Positions 7,433 through 16,398 of a stretch of DNA of 64,000 nucleotides are shown one piece after another. The DNA lies in NCBI GenBank assembly GCA_047602475.1, contig JASGHE010000006.1, positions 1 through 64,000 of the forward strand, read 5' to 3'. The DNA is from JAEUIE01 sp047602475. GTDB lineage: Bacteria; Planctomycetota; Planctomycetia; Gemmatales; HRBIN36. Numbering within the stretch: position 1 is the first letter of the stretch; each line of letters opens with the position of its first letter. Below the pieces are notes generated by a model. That model saw nothing but the letters and a program-made list of their open reading frames with translations, had not been told where the DNA came from and did not search any database. Position numbers and translations under genes: made by a program.

Positions 7433-8299
7433 TTACGCCAGCACGCCCATGCGGCCGGCCTGGTAGTCTCTGATCGCCTGGCTGATCTCTTCCCGGGTGT
7501 TCATCACGAACGGGCCATGACCTACGATGGGTTCGTTGATCGGCTGGCCGGTGAGGATGAGGGCGCGGGAATCCATCTCACTCCTAATGGTGATGCGGTC
7601 GCCGGTACGATCAAACTGGGCGAGTTCGACAGGGATGAGGGGCTGATCATTGGCGATCAGCTTACCCTTATGGACGACGACCATGGCCGTGTAGCCTTCG
7701 GGGATGTCGAGATCGACGCTGCCACCGGCTTGGAGTTGCAAGTCCCACAGGTTGATCGGCGTGAAGGTGCTGGCTGGCCCTTGCACTCCCAGGAAGTGGC
7801 CGGCGATCACCCGCATCGTTCCCTTGTCATCGACCAGCGAGACTTTGGGAATCTGCGCATCGACGATGCCCTGATACTTGGGTGACGACATCTTCTCTTT
7901 GCTGGGCAGGTTCACCCAGAGCTGGATGACTTCGAACAAACCCCCTGCTTCCGTGAACTTGTCGCTGTGGAATTCCTCGTGAACGACGCCGGAAGCAGCG
8001 GTCATCCACTGCACATCGCCGGGACCGATGGTACCCTGGTTGCCTGCTGAATCGCGGTGGGAGACTTCACCGGAATAGACGATGGTGACGGTCTCAAACC
8101 CCCGGTGGGGATGCTCTTCGACGCCCCGCCGTTTGTCTGCTGGTGGGAACTGGGCTGGGCCGGCGTAATCGAGGAGCAGGAACGGATCGTTCCGTTCCGC
8201 CTGATGGTTGTACGAGATCAGGCTGCGGACAGGGAAGCCATCGCCGACCCAGTGGGGCGAAACATTACGGATGACGTTGAGCAGTTTCTTGTTGGTCAT
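7433..8299 (-). CDS. Pirin family protein
   Basis: 288 residues, the usual pirin length. Metal ligands fit: His-x-His in EEHPHRGFETVT (H63 and H65) and His-x-Glu in SGVVHEEF (H107, E109). The bicupin continues to RTREEISQAIRDYQAGRMG, the conserved C-terminal helix. AAGGAG lies 8 bases before the ATG at 8299, so I prefer it to the TTG at 8305. Bacterial pirins are cytosolic iron-binding cupins; some have quercetinase activity or bind metabolic enzymes. No operon partner. Confidence 0.93.
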   Translation of the reverse strand: MTNKKLLNVIRNVSPHWVGDGFPVRSLISYNHQAERNDPFLLLDYAGPAQFPPADKRRGVEEHPHRGFETVTIVYSGEVSHRDSAGNQGTIGPGDVQWMTAASGVVHEEFHSDKFTEAGGLFEVIQLWVNLPSKEKMSSPKYQGIVDAQIPKVSLVDDKGTMRVIAGHFLGVQGPASTFTPINLWDLQLQAGGSVDLDIPEGYTAMVVVHKGKLIANDQPLIPVELAQFDRTGDRITIRSEMDSRALILTGQPINEPIVGHGPFVMNTREEISQAIRDYQAGRMGVLA

Positions 8300-8441
8300 G
8301 GTCAAGACTCCTTGTGTACAGAACTACATCATTGTCGTCCGCAACTAGCTGTCGTCAATCCTGAACAGAAAGCTCGAAGACGGGACAGGTGTATCGAGAA
8401 TCCAGTGCATCTTCACTCTTAGAAACACAGATTATGATTGT

Positions 8442-8640
8442 AAGCCCCTGATAAGGGGCGACCGGGTAGTAGCTGGCAGCGCAGCTGCCAGTTGAACGGA
8501 GATTTGAACGAAGAGCCCCGGAGGGGCGATTGGAACGTGTGTTCTGTCCCAATCGCCCCTCCGGGGCTCGGTTGTTTGCTCATTTCATACTGGCAGCTAG
8601 CCCAGCCAGCTACTACCCGGTCGCCCCTTATCAGGGGCTT
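8442..8640. repeat. 199-bp palindromic repeat, copy 1
   Basis: The 36-base end at 8442-8477 (starting AAGCCCCTGATAAGGGGCGA) is the exact complement of the end at 8605-8640. A second internal palindrome is GAGCCCCGGAGGGGCGATTG / CAATCGCCCCTCCGGGGCTC. A diverged copy lies at 54434-54633. It fills most of the 500-base gap between pirin and the propeller gene. No coding sequence seen. Confidence 0.85.
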
Positions 8641-8804
8641 CAATCCGTAGGTCCCTGTTTGTAAGTGTGACTAAACACCAGTAATTAGGAGCCAGTGAGA
8701 CCGATTGAACCGTTGTCTCCAGCAAACCGTACTGATCATATCCCTGCTTGTCGATCGAACGTCAGCCGCCGACCACACTCGATACATTCTAGATCGGAGG
8801 AGAG

Positions 8805-9963
8805 ATGACAGTTCCCGTTGCGCCCTACCGGTGCACCATGCTGATTGCAGCTTGGATAGCTCTCTTCATCCCCATTGCTGATATGCATGGGCAGACGGTA
8901 AACTCTGTTTCCGATGCGTACTCCTCGTCTGCCAGACTGGAGCAAAAGGACGAGAGCTCCAAAGCCCCGGGCAAAGTCGTGCCGGAACTCGGCAACAGTG
9001 CATTGATCGTCTTCCTGGACAAGAACAACCACTACTGGTTCGGCAGCGATGGCCAGGGACTCTATCGTTATGATGGCAAAGTTATCACCCATTTCACCAC
9101 GAGTGACGGTTTATCCGACAATCGCATCCGGGCCATACAGCAGGACAAGTCAGGCAACCTGTTCATCACCACCGTGACGGGCATCAATAAGTTCGATGGA
9201 AAGACATTTACCACACTACAGGTAGCTGCAAACAACGATCCGGAAAAGGATTGGCGGTTGAACCCAGACGATCTGTGGTTCCAGAGCCTCTATGGCGTGC
9301 GAGGGCACAATGGCCCCTTTCGGTACGATGGCAAATCGCTCTACAAGCTGAAGTTCCCCAAGCATTATCTCGAAGACGAAAACTCTGCAAAGCATCCGAA
9401 TGGTGTAGCCAGCCCTTACGATGTCTACTTCATTTACAAAGACCGCCGGGGCAGCCTCTGGCTGGGCACAGGAAGTTTAGGAGTGTGCCGCTACGATGGT
9501 AAGAATTTCCGACTGGTTGTACGAAGACCATCTGACCAATACGCCAAGCGGTGGTTCCTTCGGCATCCGCTCGATCATCGAAGATAAACACGGAAAGTTC
9601 TGGTTCTGCAAGACCCGGCATCGTTACGTTATTGATCCGAAGGGGGCACCCGAAAAGGGCAAAGGCTTGATCAACTACAATAAAGAAGCAGGGATGGGCG
9701 ATGTCAAAGCTGCCGATGGCAATGATATTTATTACTTGTCGATCATCGAAGACAAGAAAGGCGACTTGTGGATGGCGACCTATCGCGACGGTGCCTGGCG
9801 GTATGATGGCAAAACTATGACCCACTATCCCATTCAAGATGGCGGAAAGGATATTAAGCTCTACTCCGTCTACCAGGATAACCAGGGCAATCTTTGGCTA
9901 GGCACCCATGATGGGGGAGCGTACCGGCTCAACGGGAAGACGTTTGAGAAGTTCAGGCCGTGA
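8805..9963 (+). CDS. Secreted propeller protein (two-component-regulator propeller type), frameshifted
   Basis: Two overlapping frames (8805-9587 and 9496-9963) form one gene if one base is removed near 9510: YDGKNF then joins DWLYEDHLTN. The start has GGAGGAGAG directly upstream and a signal peptide (MLIAAWIALFIPIADMHG). The body has repeated blades of the Reg_prop type: HYWFGSDGQGLYRYDGK, NLFITTVTGINKFDGK, SLWLGTGSLGVCRYDGK, DLWMATYRDGAWRYDGK and NLWLGTHDGGAYRLNGK. Such propellers usually form the sensor part of hybrid kinases; here no kinase follows, so it is a stand-alone extracytoplasmic protein. The shift may be an assembly error. Confidence 0.8.
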
Positions 9964-10084
9964 CAGCACCGACGTTAGAAAATGTCATGTCTTAAGGCTG
10001 ATTCATCACGTATCGAATAGGATAATGCAGCAGATTGAAGCTATGTTGCCTGCAATTTCCTCTCCTATATCCCGTGAGGTTGCC

Positions 10085-10633
10085 ATGAAGAAGAGCTTGA
10101 TCGTTTCCGTTGCTTTGCTCTTGGGGATCACAACCCTGATTGCCCAGGATTTCAAAATGCCGACTCCGGCGAAGGAGCACGAGTTCCTGAAGCAGTTCGT
10201 CGGCGAGTGGGAGACCGACATGGAAGCAGTGATGGCACCGGGGCAACCTCCGATGAAGTGCAAAGGCAGTATGAGCTCCAAGGCGGTCGGTGGATTCTGG
10301 GTGCTCAATGAAATCACAGGCGACATGATGGGCACCAAGACGCTCGGCTACCAGACGATTGGCTATGATCCTGGAATTAAGAAATACATCGGCACCTGGG
10401 TCGATTCCATGAACGATCACATGTGGAAGTATTCAGGCACCGTTGATTCCACCGGCAAGCACCTGACGCTGGAAGCGGACGGACCCAGCTTTACCGATCC
10501 CAAAAAGACCTGCAAGTTCAAGGATGCTTACGAGTTCAAGTCGAAGGATCACATCGTGGCGACTTCTTCGATGCAGGGCGATGACGGCAAGTGGACGGTC
10601 ATCATGAGCGGGAACATGAAGCGGAAGAAGTAA
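10085..10633 (+). CDS. DUF1579 family secreted protein
   Basis: 182 residues. Signal peptide MKKSLIVSVALLLGITTLIA-QDF. The DUF1579 core follows: EHEFLKQFVGEWETDMEA, GGFWVLNEITGDMMG, TIGYDPGIKKYIGTWVDS and a lipocalin-like strand series to the C-terminus. The ATG at 10085 begins the signal peptide; the longer frame from 9908 overlaps the propeller gene. The family is common in planctomycetes and of unknown function. A hairpin at 10661-10682 follows. Confidence 0.88.
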   Translation: MKKSLIVSVALLLGITTLIAQDFKMPTPAKEHEFLKQFVGEWETDMEAVMAPGQPPMKCKGSMSSKAVGGFWVLNEITGDMMGTKTLGYQTIGYDPGIKKYIGTWVDSMNDHMWKYSGTVDSTGKHLTLEADGPSFTDPKKTCKFKDAYEFKSKDHIVATSSMQGDDGKWTVIMSGNMKRKK

Positions 10634-10660
10634 ATTACCTTCCATGAATAACATAAGTTG

Positions 10661-10682
10661 GGGTGTCATGATTATGACACCC
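10661..10682 (+). terminator. Possible terminator hairpin
   Basis: GGGTGTCAT-GATT-ATGACACCC, nine-base perfect arms, followed by TTCT. The T-run is poor, but the position 28 bases after the DUF1579 stop fits. Confidence 0.5.
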
Positions 10683-10732
10683 TTCTGCGAAGGAGTTCCT
10701 TTTAGCTGAGTGCGTGTCTATTACCATAACCT

Positions 10733-11179
10733 CTACGGAACAATATTACTCCATAAGTCTGCCGGAGCCAATCGTGTCAAATGTGCAAGATTATCTGAAG
10801 CGATGACGAATGGGATGTTCAAATCCATTGCTTGCGACACCAGGATAACATCGCAATCAAGGGCATGGATTGATGCGGTCGGTAAGCCTGATTGGCGTAA
10901 CTTGGCCCAAAGCTCGGCGGCTCGCCTCATCGCAGTAGTTGTCAGAGGCAGATATTCCAAATGAATGCCATACGCATCGAGATTGGCCAATGCCGAATGG
11001 CTTTGAATACGCATGAGCTCACGGCGTACCTCGTAGTCGGCAATTTCTGGAATAATCACTCGACGCTTTGCCGCGTGCAGCGATGAGAGCTATGCCCTGC
11101 ATGCCAAGGGGATCGGAGATTGATTGGGGTTGGTCAATAGACCGAGCGGGCCGGCATCGAGGATCACCGCGGTACTCAC
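10733..11179 (-). pseudogene. VapC-like PIN toxin gene with an in-frame TAG
   Basis: The gene starts with GTG at 11179, overlapping the antitoxin stop by four bases (GTGA). It reads STAVILDAGPLGLLTNPNQ, then CRA, then TAG at 11092-11090 (codon 30), then continues in the same frame: LSSLHAAKRRVIIPEIADYE ... SIHALDCDVILVSQAMDLN ... VIASDNLAHLTR. In homologous toxins as I recall them the stop position holds Trp (TGG), so this looks like a TGG-to-TAG change and not a frameshift. A downstream GTG at 11059 could restart translation but would lose the first catalytic Asp. So the toxin is probably dead. Confidence 0.75.
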
Positions 11180-11490
11180 GATACTTCACCCGCAGAATTG
11201 TCTCGGAAGAGTTTTCGTTCACCAGTAGCCTGACGATTGGCGTCTAGTGCCTCACATAAATCGTATCCGGCAGGCAAAGCAGGAGCTGTGGCCTGAACAG
11301 CAATGAGTTCGTCAAGTGAACGAACGGAGTTCACACGCTGTTGATACTCAATCTCGTTGATGCCCGCACCACGGTATGTCGTCACTGGTTTGTCGATGCC
11401 ATAGATAATGTCCACCTGCGAACCTTCCGGCAGCGTCAGTGGCTGAAGAGGCCTAAAAACTCCACCAGCATAGATAGCCCGAATCGTCAT
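11176..11490 (-). CDS. Antitoxin of the DUF104/AF2212-like type
   Basis: 104 residues. MTIRAIYAGGVFRPLQPLTL-PEGSQVDIIYG is the typical beta-strand start of AF2212/DUF104 antitoxins (xxIxAVYExGVFxPLxPLxLPEGxxV). The C-terminal half is helical and variable. It overlaps the PIN gene by 4 bases, as usual in such operons, with the antitoxin first. The partner toxin carries a stop codon, so the antitoxin may be a leftover with its own regulatory role at most. Confidence 0.8.
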   Translation of the reverse strand: MTIRAIYAGGVFRPLQPLTLPEGSQVDIIYGIDKPVTTYRGAGINEIEYQQRVNSVRSLDELIAVQATAPALPAGYDLCEALDANRQATGERKLFRDNSAGEVS

Positions 11491-11580
11491 TTGATTCTCC
11501 TATTCATTATTGTACCCATCCTACCGGCCAGATAAAGACGAACCTTACGGCCCAATCAAAGAAACAACACGAAGTGGGTG

Positions 11581-12936
11581 TCACTTCGTGCTGTTCGTTC
11601 TTGCGCATTGCAAAACAACTATTACGGATATAACCCGCGGGATATCCTTCTCTCTGGCCACCTTTTCTACGCCGAGGGTGAGGGCGGCGAGACGGTTGTT
11701 TTTGAAGCTGCGATCCTTGGCCAGCTTTCGGACTCGGCTGTAGGCGTCTTCCATCAGCCGCTGGAGCTTCTTCTGCACCTCAGCTTCATCCCAGAAGAGC
11801 TGCTGCAAGTCCTGCACCCATTCGAAGTAGCTGACGGTCACGCCGCCGGCATTGCAAAGAATATCGGGGATGGTGAAGATGCCTCGCTGTTCGAGGATGT
11901 CGTCAGCTTCAGGAGTCGTGGGGCCGTTCGCGCCTTCGGCGATGATCTTGCACTGAAGCCGAGCGGCGTTCTCGGCGGTGATGACCCGTTCGAGGGCGCA
12001 CGGGGCGAGCACGGTGCATTTCAGTTCGAGCATCTTCTGGGGATCGATCCTGGTGGCCTTGGGGAAGTCGGGCAGACCAGTCGGGTTAGCTGCCACATGC
12101 TTGATAAGAGCTTCGATGTCGAGACCCTCTTCGTTCATGATGGCCCCGTAGCGATCAGAGACAGCAATCACCTTGACGCCGCGCTGCACCAGTTCATTGC
12201 TGGCGACCGAGCCGACGTTGCCGAACCCCTGGATGACCGCTGTGGCTGACTTGGGATCGATGCCATGTTCCTTGAGGGCGCACATAATCGTATAGACGAC
12301 GCCGCGCCCGGTGGCTTCACGGCGACCGAGGCAGCCACCGATCTCGACAGGCTTGCCGGTGACGATCTCCGGGCAAGCGTGGCCGATGCTCATGGAGTAG
12401 GTATCCATGATCCAGGCCATGGTCTGCTCATCGGTGCCGACATCGGGAGCCATCACGTCGACACGAGGCCCGATCATGGGGAGGAGTTCTTCGGTGTAGC
12501 GTCGGGTGATGCGTTCGAGTTCACGAGTGGTGTATTTGACGGGGTCCACGGTGATGCCGCCCTTGCCGCCGCCGAAGGGGAGGTTCATCAGGCCGCACTT
12601 CCACGACATCCACATGGCCAAGGCGGCAACTTCACCGAGATCGACAGCGGGGTGGAAACGAAGACCACCCTTGGCCGGGCCGCTGGTGATGTGATGCTGC
12701 ACCCGAAAGCCGTTGAAGACCTTGGTCTCTCCATTATCCATGCGAGCCGGGACGCTGACGATGAAGCAGCGCTTGGGCACGCACAATCGTTCCAGGACGC
12801 CCGGTTCCAAATCGCTCTGCTCAGCTACCTTCACCATCTGCTGGCGGGCCATGCGGAACACCGGGGAGGAGTCGAGCATCGGGTGCTCTTTGAATTGAAT
12901 ATTCTTGTGCTTGATAGGCCCAGGGGAGACAGCCAC
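11581..12936 (-). CDS. Glutamate dehydrogenase (Glu/Leu/Phe/Val family)
   Basis: 451 residues. GPAKGGLRFHP and LPFGGGKGGI hold the substrate-binding and catalytic lysines; APDVGTDEQTMAWIMD the conserved Asp region; VIQGFGNVGS the NAD(P)-binding Rossmann loop; PCALERVI and EGANGPTTPEAD the conserved cofactor contacts. The enzyme interconverts glutamate and 2-oxoglutarate plus ammonium in the cytosol. GTG at 12936 is preceded by AGGAG at 7 bases. The last 20 residues (after EKDIPRV) go beyond the usual end but show no sign of a frameshift that can be resolved. Confidence 0.95.
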   Translation of the reverse strand: MAVSPGPIKHKNIQFKEHPMLDSSPVFRMARQQMVKVAEQSDLEPGVLERLCVPKRCFIVSVPARMDNGETKVFNGFRVQHHITSGPAKGGLRFHPAVDLGEVAALAMWMSWKCGLMNLPFGGGKGGITVDPVKYTTRELERITRRYTEELLPMIGPRVDVMAPDVGTDEQTMAWIMDTYSMSIGHACPEIVTGKPVEIGGCLGRREATGRGVVYTIMCALKEHGIDPKSATAVIQGFGNVGSVASNELVQRGVKVIAVSDRYGAIMNEEGLDIEALIKHVAANPTGLPDFPKATRIDPQKMLELKCTVLAPCALERVITAENAARLQCKIIAEGANGPTTPEADDILEQRGIFTIPDILCNAGGVTVSYFEWVQDLQQLFWDEAEVQKKLQRLMEDAYSRVRKLAKDRSFKNNRLAALTLGVEKVAREKDIPRVISVIVVLQCARTNSTK

Positions 12937-13258
12937 GATAATACTCCTGAACGAACCGATGGGAGAGGGAGAGAGGTTGCAATCAGGGATTAATGTAGCA
13001 GAGCGGCGGGGGGAGTGCCACTGGGGAAAGGGGGAGAAAAGAGAAGCTAGGAGCTAGGAGTTAGTAGCTGGGAGATAGGAGCCAGAAGTCAGAAGCCAGA
13101 ATAAGAGAGAAGCAACCACTGAAAGAGATCATTCGGGTCATGACTGAATTGACTCGTTCGGGCGGTTAATACTTGATCGCTATTTCAGGTCACTATGTAA
13201 TAGTGGACAGCGTGAAGTCATTTAGAACGATTGGCCATCCAGATGGATCGAATTGCAC
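12937..13258. other. Intergenic gap with heptamer repeat
   Basis: 322 bases without a gene. It holds the tandem heptamer tract at 13044-13101 and otherwise nothing recognisable; no clear promoter for the divergent genes on either side. Confidence 0.6.
13044..13101. repeat. Degenerate tandem heptamer repeat
   Basis: Repeats of GAGCTAG/GAGTTAG/GATAGGA/AGCCAGA/AGTCAGA type units (about 7 bases). Related tracts occur at 50475-50503, 57061-57093 and, inside a gene, at 62391-62422. Confidence 0.75.
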
Positions 13259-13582
13259 ATGACACAGTACCCGATCAGTAAGGTTTGCCCTCAGTGTGGG
13301 TGGAAGCAATTCAGACGCAAGAAGCCTGAAGAGATCATTGCGTTCACCAGTGATCGACTTTGTTCGAAGTGTGAAACACGCTACACCCCGCCGACACCGA
13401 GATGGGCCGGCCTGGTTTTCGTAGTGAGCGGTTTGTTGTTAGCTTTGTTCTTTGGTTTTCTGCTGACTGTCTGTGTCGTCTTGTTCAGTGCAGCTACGTT
13501 TCCCATCACAGTACTAGTGGGATTCGGCTTCGTGGTGGGTGTCTGCGCCTTCTGTCATGGAATAAAGGCCTTGATGAAGTAG
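13259..13582 (+). CDS. Small zinc-ribbon membrane protein
   Basis: 107 residues. The N-terminus has two Cys pairs, VCPQCGW and LCSKCETRY, about 27 residues apart, forming a zinc ribbon. Two hydrophobic segments follow: AGLVFVVSGLLLALFFGFLL and ITVLVGFGFVVGVCAFC. So it has a cytoplasmic zinc ribbon tethered to the membrane. ATG at 13259 is preferred to the TTG two codons earlier. Family not recognised. A half copy of the MITE-like element follows directly. Confidence 0.65.
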   Translation: MTQYPISKVCPQCGWKQFRRKKPEEIIAFTSDRLCSKCETRYTPPTPRWAGLVFVVSGLLLALFFGFLLTVCVVLFSAATFPITVLVGFGFVVGVCAFCHGIKALMK

Positions 13583-13603
13583 CACATCCTGACTCGCTTG
13601 CAC

Positions 13604-13673
13604 GCCAGGCAGGGGGCAGTTGAGTACAACTGACCCCTGCCACGGCTCATGAGTTAGTTGAACGAACTGGTTA
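13604..13673. mobile_element. Half copy (H) of the MITE-like element
   Basis: Only the right hairpin and end are present: GGCAGGGGGCAGTTG-AGTA-CAACTGACCCCTGCC, then a degraded end GTTGAACGAACTGGT-TA. The inner stem CAGTTG/CAACTG occurs in no other copy here but is fully self-complementary. Confidence 0.7.
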
Positions 13674-13691
13674 GCGGGCTGATCATTTCAC

Positions 13692-15542
13692 TTAACGACT
13701 GATGCGTGAAGTGTCTTTCGCCGCGTCCAGCAGGGTAGTCAACTCGATAAAGGTGAGATCATCCCCCAGGACGTTGATGCTTAACTGGGCTTTGCTGTGA
13801 TCATATTCAAGCTCGACTTTGGGCTTCTTCTTGTTCAGAAGCTGGGCTACACCAAGAACCTTGTTCAGGGGAAAATCCTCGCTGACTCTGATAGTGAGCC
13901 GGGTACCATTCGGCTTGGCGGCACCAGGGTTAGCGTAAACAGGTTGGAGCCCAATGGCGTGAGGCGGCTTGATCGTATCGCTCTTCTTTGCCTGATCGAG
14001 GTCCTTGATGATCTCCGCACAGTGTTTCACTTCCTCCGCCGTGCCTTGAATGATGATCGAATTGGTTTTCGCATCGGAGGCGAACTTCAACTTATTCTGA
14101 TAGAGTTGTCTTAGGATGGGTACGACAACGGCAGAGTCGACATGGGCCAGTGGAAAGACCTGGCTTTCCGCCATGACAGGCTTACTCGTCGCCTCCGTGG
14201 CGGGAAGCTGGCCGTGGATTTTGTCAACTCTCACTTCCATCTTGCCCGTGCGTCCGAACGGTTCCCAGGGCAGTTCCATCGTTTCAGTGAGCTTGCCTGT
14301 GTGAACGATGGTTTCCATGTGCGTTTCGGTGATGAACGTCTCGGGCTTCTTCTCTCGAACCTTCGACTGCTGGGCCTTGATTTGCAGGATCACTTCATTG
14401 TCTGGTTGGGGCTGCACTTCCACCTCGGCGATGAAACCGGTGATCCACCAATCGGGGGTGACTTTGCTGGACTTCATCGCTTCCGCTTGACCAGTTTGAA
14501 TCGAAGCCTTCTGGTGAGCATGCACGATGAGCCTGGGGCTGGTAACGACATCGAACTGCTTCGTTTCAGGATTCATCACAGAAAGGGTGAGATGCACCAG
14601 GTACTGGGGTTTGTTGTCTTTGGCCGGGGCAACCGGACTGCCGACCACGGGCGGTAGGGCAGGGGCGCTGATGACTTTCTCCTGGGCGGTGCTGGAGGAA
14701 GCCAGCCAGCCGACCGAGAGGAGAAGAGCCAGGAGACCGACGCCGGAGACGAGTTTGAGCTGATTCCACATCATAGCGGTAGCAGTTCCTTTCACGAGAG
14801 TGACAACATTGTGACACACCAGGCCGGGCACGAGCGATTCAGCGGCAATCCATGCCGTCGCAGCCCGTGCCGTGGCGCCGATCCAGAGGGCAGGCACCTG
14901 AGCAGTCGCCTGCTCGGCGATCATCAAAGCCAATACTGAAGCAGAGAGGGCGATGCCCCTGCGGGCCAGTCGCTCGGCGAGAAGTTCTCTGCCTCGCTTC
15001 AATCTTCCAGACAGGGTGCCGACCGGGAGCTGTAGTTGCCGAGCGACCTGGCGGAAGGTGCCGCCCTGCAAGTCGCAAAGAGTTACCAGCAGCCGATAGG
15101 GTCGGGGAAGGCGTTGCAGTTCCTGATCGAGGATCGAACGAAGATCGGCAGTGGGTTGCGAGTCGTTTTGTCCTTCGGTTCGATTCTGTGCTGCCAGCCG
15201 TTCGTGCCGTTGCCGACGGCGGAGCATGGTTCGAGACTTGAGGGCAACCCTGCAGGCGACGCCATGCAGCCAGGGGCCGACCGCGTCGCCGGGGATGATG
15301 CGTGCCGCTTTCTGGGCAAGCAGAAGGAAGGTCGCCTGGAAGGCATCTTCGGCATCGTGCATGGTGCCGATGATTCGCCGGCAGACGCCGAGCACCATCG
15401 GGCCATGGCGCGTGACGATGGCGGCGAAGGCGGTCTCGTCTCGATGTTCGAGGAAGCGTTCCATCAGCTGCCGATCGGTGCGGAGCGGCACCTCGCCCGG
15501 CGGCAATCGGGAAAGCAGCGTTGCATAGCTCGCTGTTGGCAT
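13692..15542 (-). CDS. ECF sigma factor fused to membrane segment and secretin-like NolW domain
   Basis: About 616 residues. Sigma region 2: LMERFLEHRDETAFAAIVTR and DAEDAFQATFLLLAQKA. Region 4: ELQRLPRPYRLLVTLCDLQG and FRQVARQLQLPVGTLSGRLK. A Trp/Ala-rich link and a membrane segment, LVSGVGLLALLLSVGWLA, follow near residue 280. The tail of about 300 residues should lie outside the cytoplasm and contains VDSAVVVPILRQLYQNKLKF ... TNSIIIQGTAEEVKHCAEII ... LDQ, the secretin short-domain (NolW) pattern. This is a planctomycete-type ECF in which sensing and sigma parts share one chain. The ATG at 15542 starts the conserved N-terminus; a further upstream ATG at 15656 adds 38 residues without similarity. 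Confidence 0.88.
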   Translation of the reverse strand: MPTASYATLLSRLPPGEVPLRTDRQLMERFLEHRDETAFAAIVTRHGPMVLGVCRRIIGTMHDAEDAFQATFLLLAQKAARIIPGDAVGPWLHGVACRVALKSRTMLRRRQRHERLAAQNRTEGQNDSQPTADLRSILDQELQRLPRPYRLLVTLCDLQGGTFRQVARQLQLPVGTLSGRLKRGRELLAERLARRGIALSASVLALMIAEQATAQVPALWIGATARAATAWIAAESLVPGLVCHNVVTLVKGTATAMMWNQLKLVSGVGLLALLLSVGWLASSSTAQEKVISAPALPPVVGSPVAPAKDNKPQYLVHLTLSVMNPETKQFDVVTSPRLIVHAHQKASIQTGQAEAMKSSKVTPDWWITGFIAEVEVQPQPDNEVILQIKAQQSKVREKKPETFITETHMETIVHTGKLTETMELPWEPFGRTGKMEVRVDKIHGQLPATEATSKPVMAESQVFPLAHVDSAVVVPILRQLYQNKLKFASDAKTNSIIIQGTAEEVKHCAEIIKDLDQAKKSDTIKPPHAIGLQPVYANPGAAKPNGTRLTIRVSEDFPLNKVLGVAQLLNKKKPKVELEYDHSKAQLSINVLGDDLTFIELTTLLDAAKDTSRISR

Positions 15543-15783
15543 GTTTGCTCCATCAAGCCTGTCTGGCAGGCGGGTGACATCCTTGTCTATGATGTATTGC
15601 CCGGCGGAGGGACGGCGCGGGGGACTTAGAAGAATATCAGCGCCAATGAAGTACATGCAACCTCACCTTCATGCTGAATGACATAGTCTTTTGAAGAACT
15701 CCATGTTCGACATTTTTTTGTTTGCTCTGCGATTTCAGATGAGTTACTTTCACGGCTCGTGAATCATTCCACGTCGAGGCAGC

Positions 15784-16398
15784 ATGTCAAACTTTCCACC
15801 CGACTCATCTGAACCGAGCAGCCTGGGGTCGCTGCATGAACAGGCCGTTCCATCGCTGGGGAGTTTGAAGGAAAAGGCGCGAGGGAGCAACCTTCGGGGG
15901 GCACGTCTGGCGTTAGGATTGGCTACTGTTCTAGTCTTCATTCAAGCTGCTGTGGAATATTACACAGCCGAAGCACAACTCGACGCCGTGTTTGACCGGG
16001 AAATCAAGAAGATGGGTCCTGGCGTTATCGTGAACCAGACGAAATTGAAGGAGGCTAAAGCCAAAGCCATGAGAGTGGTAGAGCTCATTTGCCTGGGCGT
16101 CGCCGGCTTGGGAGTGGTGTTCCTCCTATTGACCCTGCTGGTGTATCGGTTCCCTCTCTTCTGTACGGTGGGAGGTTTGATTCTCTACATTGGATTCTCT
16201 CTGACCCTCGCCTATTTCCTGGTACAAGGCAACGAGGGTCTCGATATTTTATCGGCGTTATGGAAAGGGATTCTGTGGAAGATCATCATTACCATCGGCC
16301 TGCTGAAAGGCATCCAGGCTGCCTTGGCTTACCAGCGAGAACGAGCTGAATTGGCCAGGTTACAGGCAGGCGATCCCGAAGTGTTGCCGCTGGCATGA
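15784..16398 (+). CDS. Multi-pass membrane protein, first gene of a three-gene operon
   Basis: 204 residues with four predicted membrane spans: ALGLATVLVFIQAAVEYY, LICLGVAGLGVVFLLLTLLV, FCTVGGLILYIGFSLTLAY and ILWKIIITIGLLKGIQ. The N-terminus is Ser/Pro-rich and charged. The family is not recognised; the spacing of spans is like small DUF membrane proteins common in this phylum. Its stop overlaps the start of the CPBP protease gene by four bases (ATGA at 16395-16398), so the two are translationally coupled. Confidence 0.7.
   Translation: MSNFPPDSSEPSSLGSLHEQAVPSLGSLKEKARGSNLRGARLALGLATVLVFIQAAVEYYTAEAQLDAVFDREIKKMGPGVIVNQTKLKEAKAKAMRVVELICLGVAGLGVVFLLLTLLVYRFPLFCTVGGLILYIGFSLTLAYFLVQGNEGLDILSALWKGILWKIIITIGLLKGIQAALAYQRERAELARLQAGDPEVLPLA

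Noticed and set aside
11019..11222. 67-codon frame overlapping the PIN gene start
   Set aside because: It reads across the PIN gene in another frame; the in-frame PIN motifs on both sides of the TAG show that no frameshift into this frame is needed.
12265..12993. 242-codon plus-strand open frame opposite glutamate dehydrogenase
   Set aside because: Shadow frame of a GC-rich gene; no domain seen.
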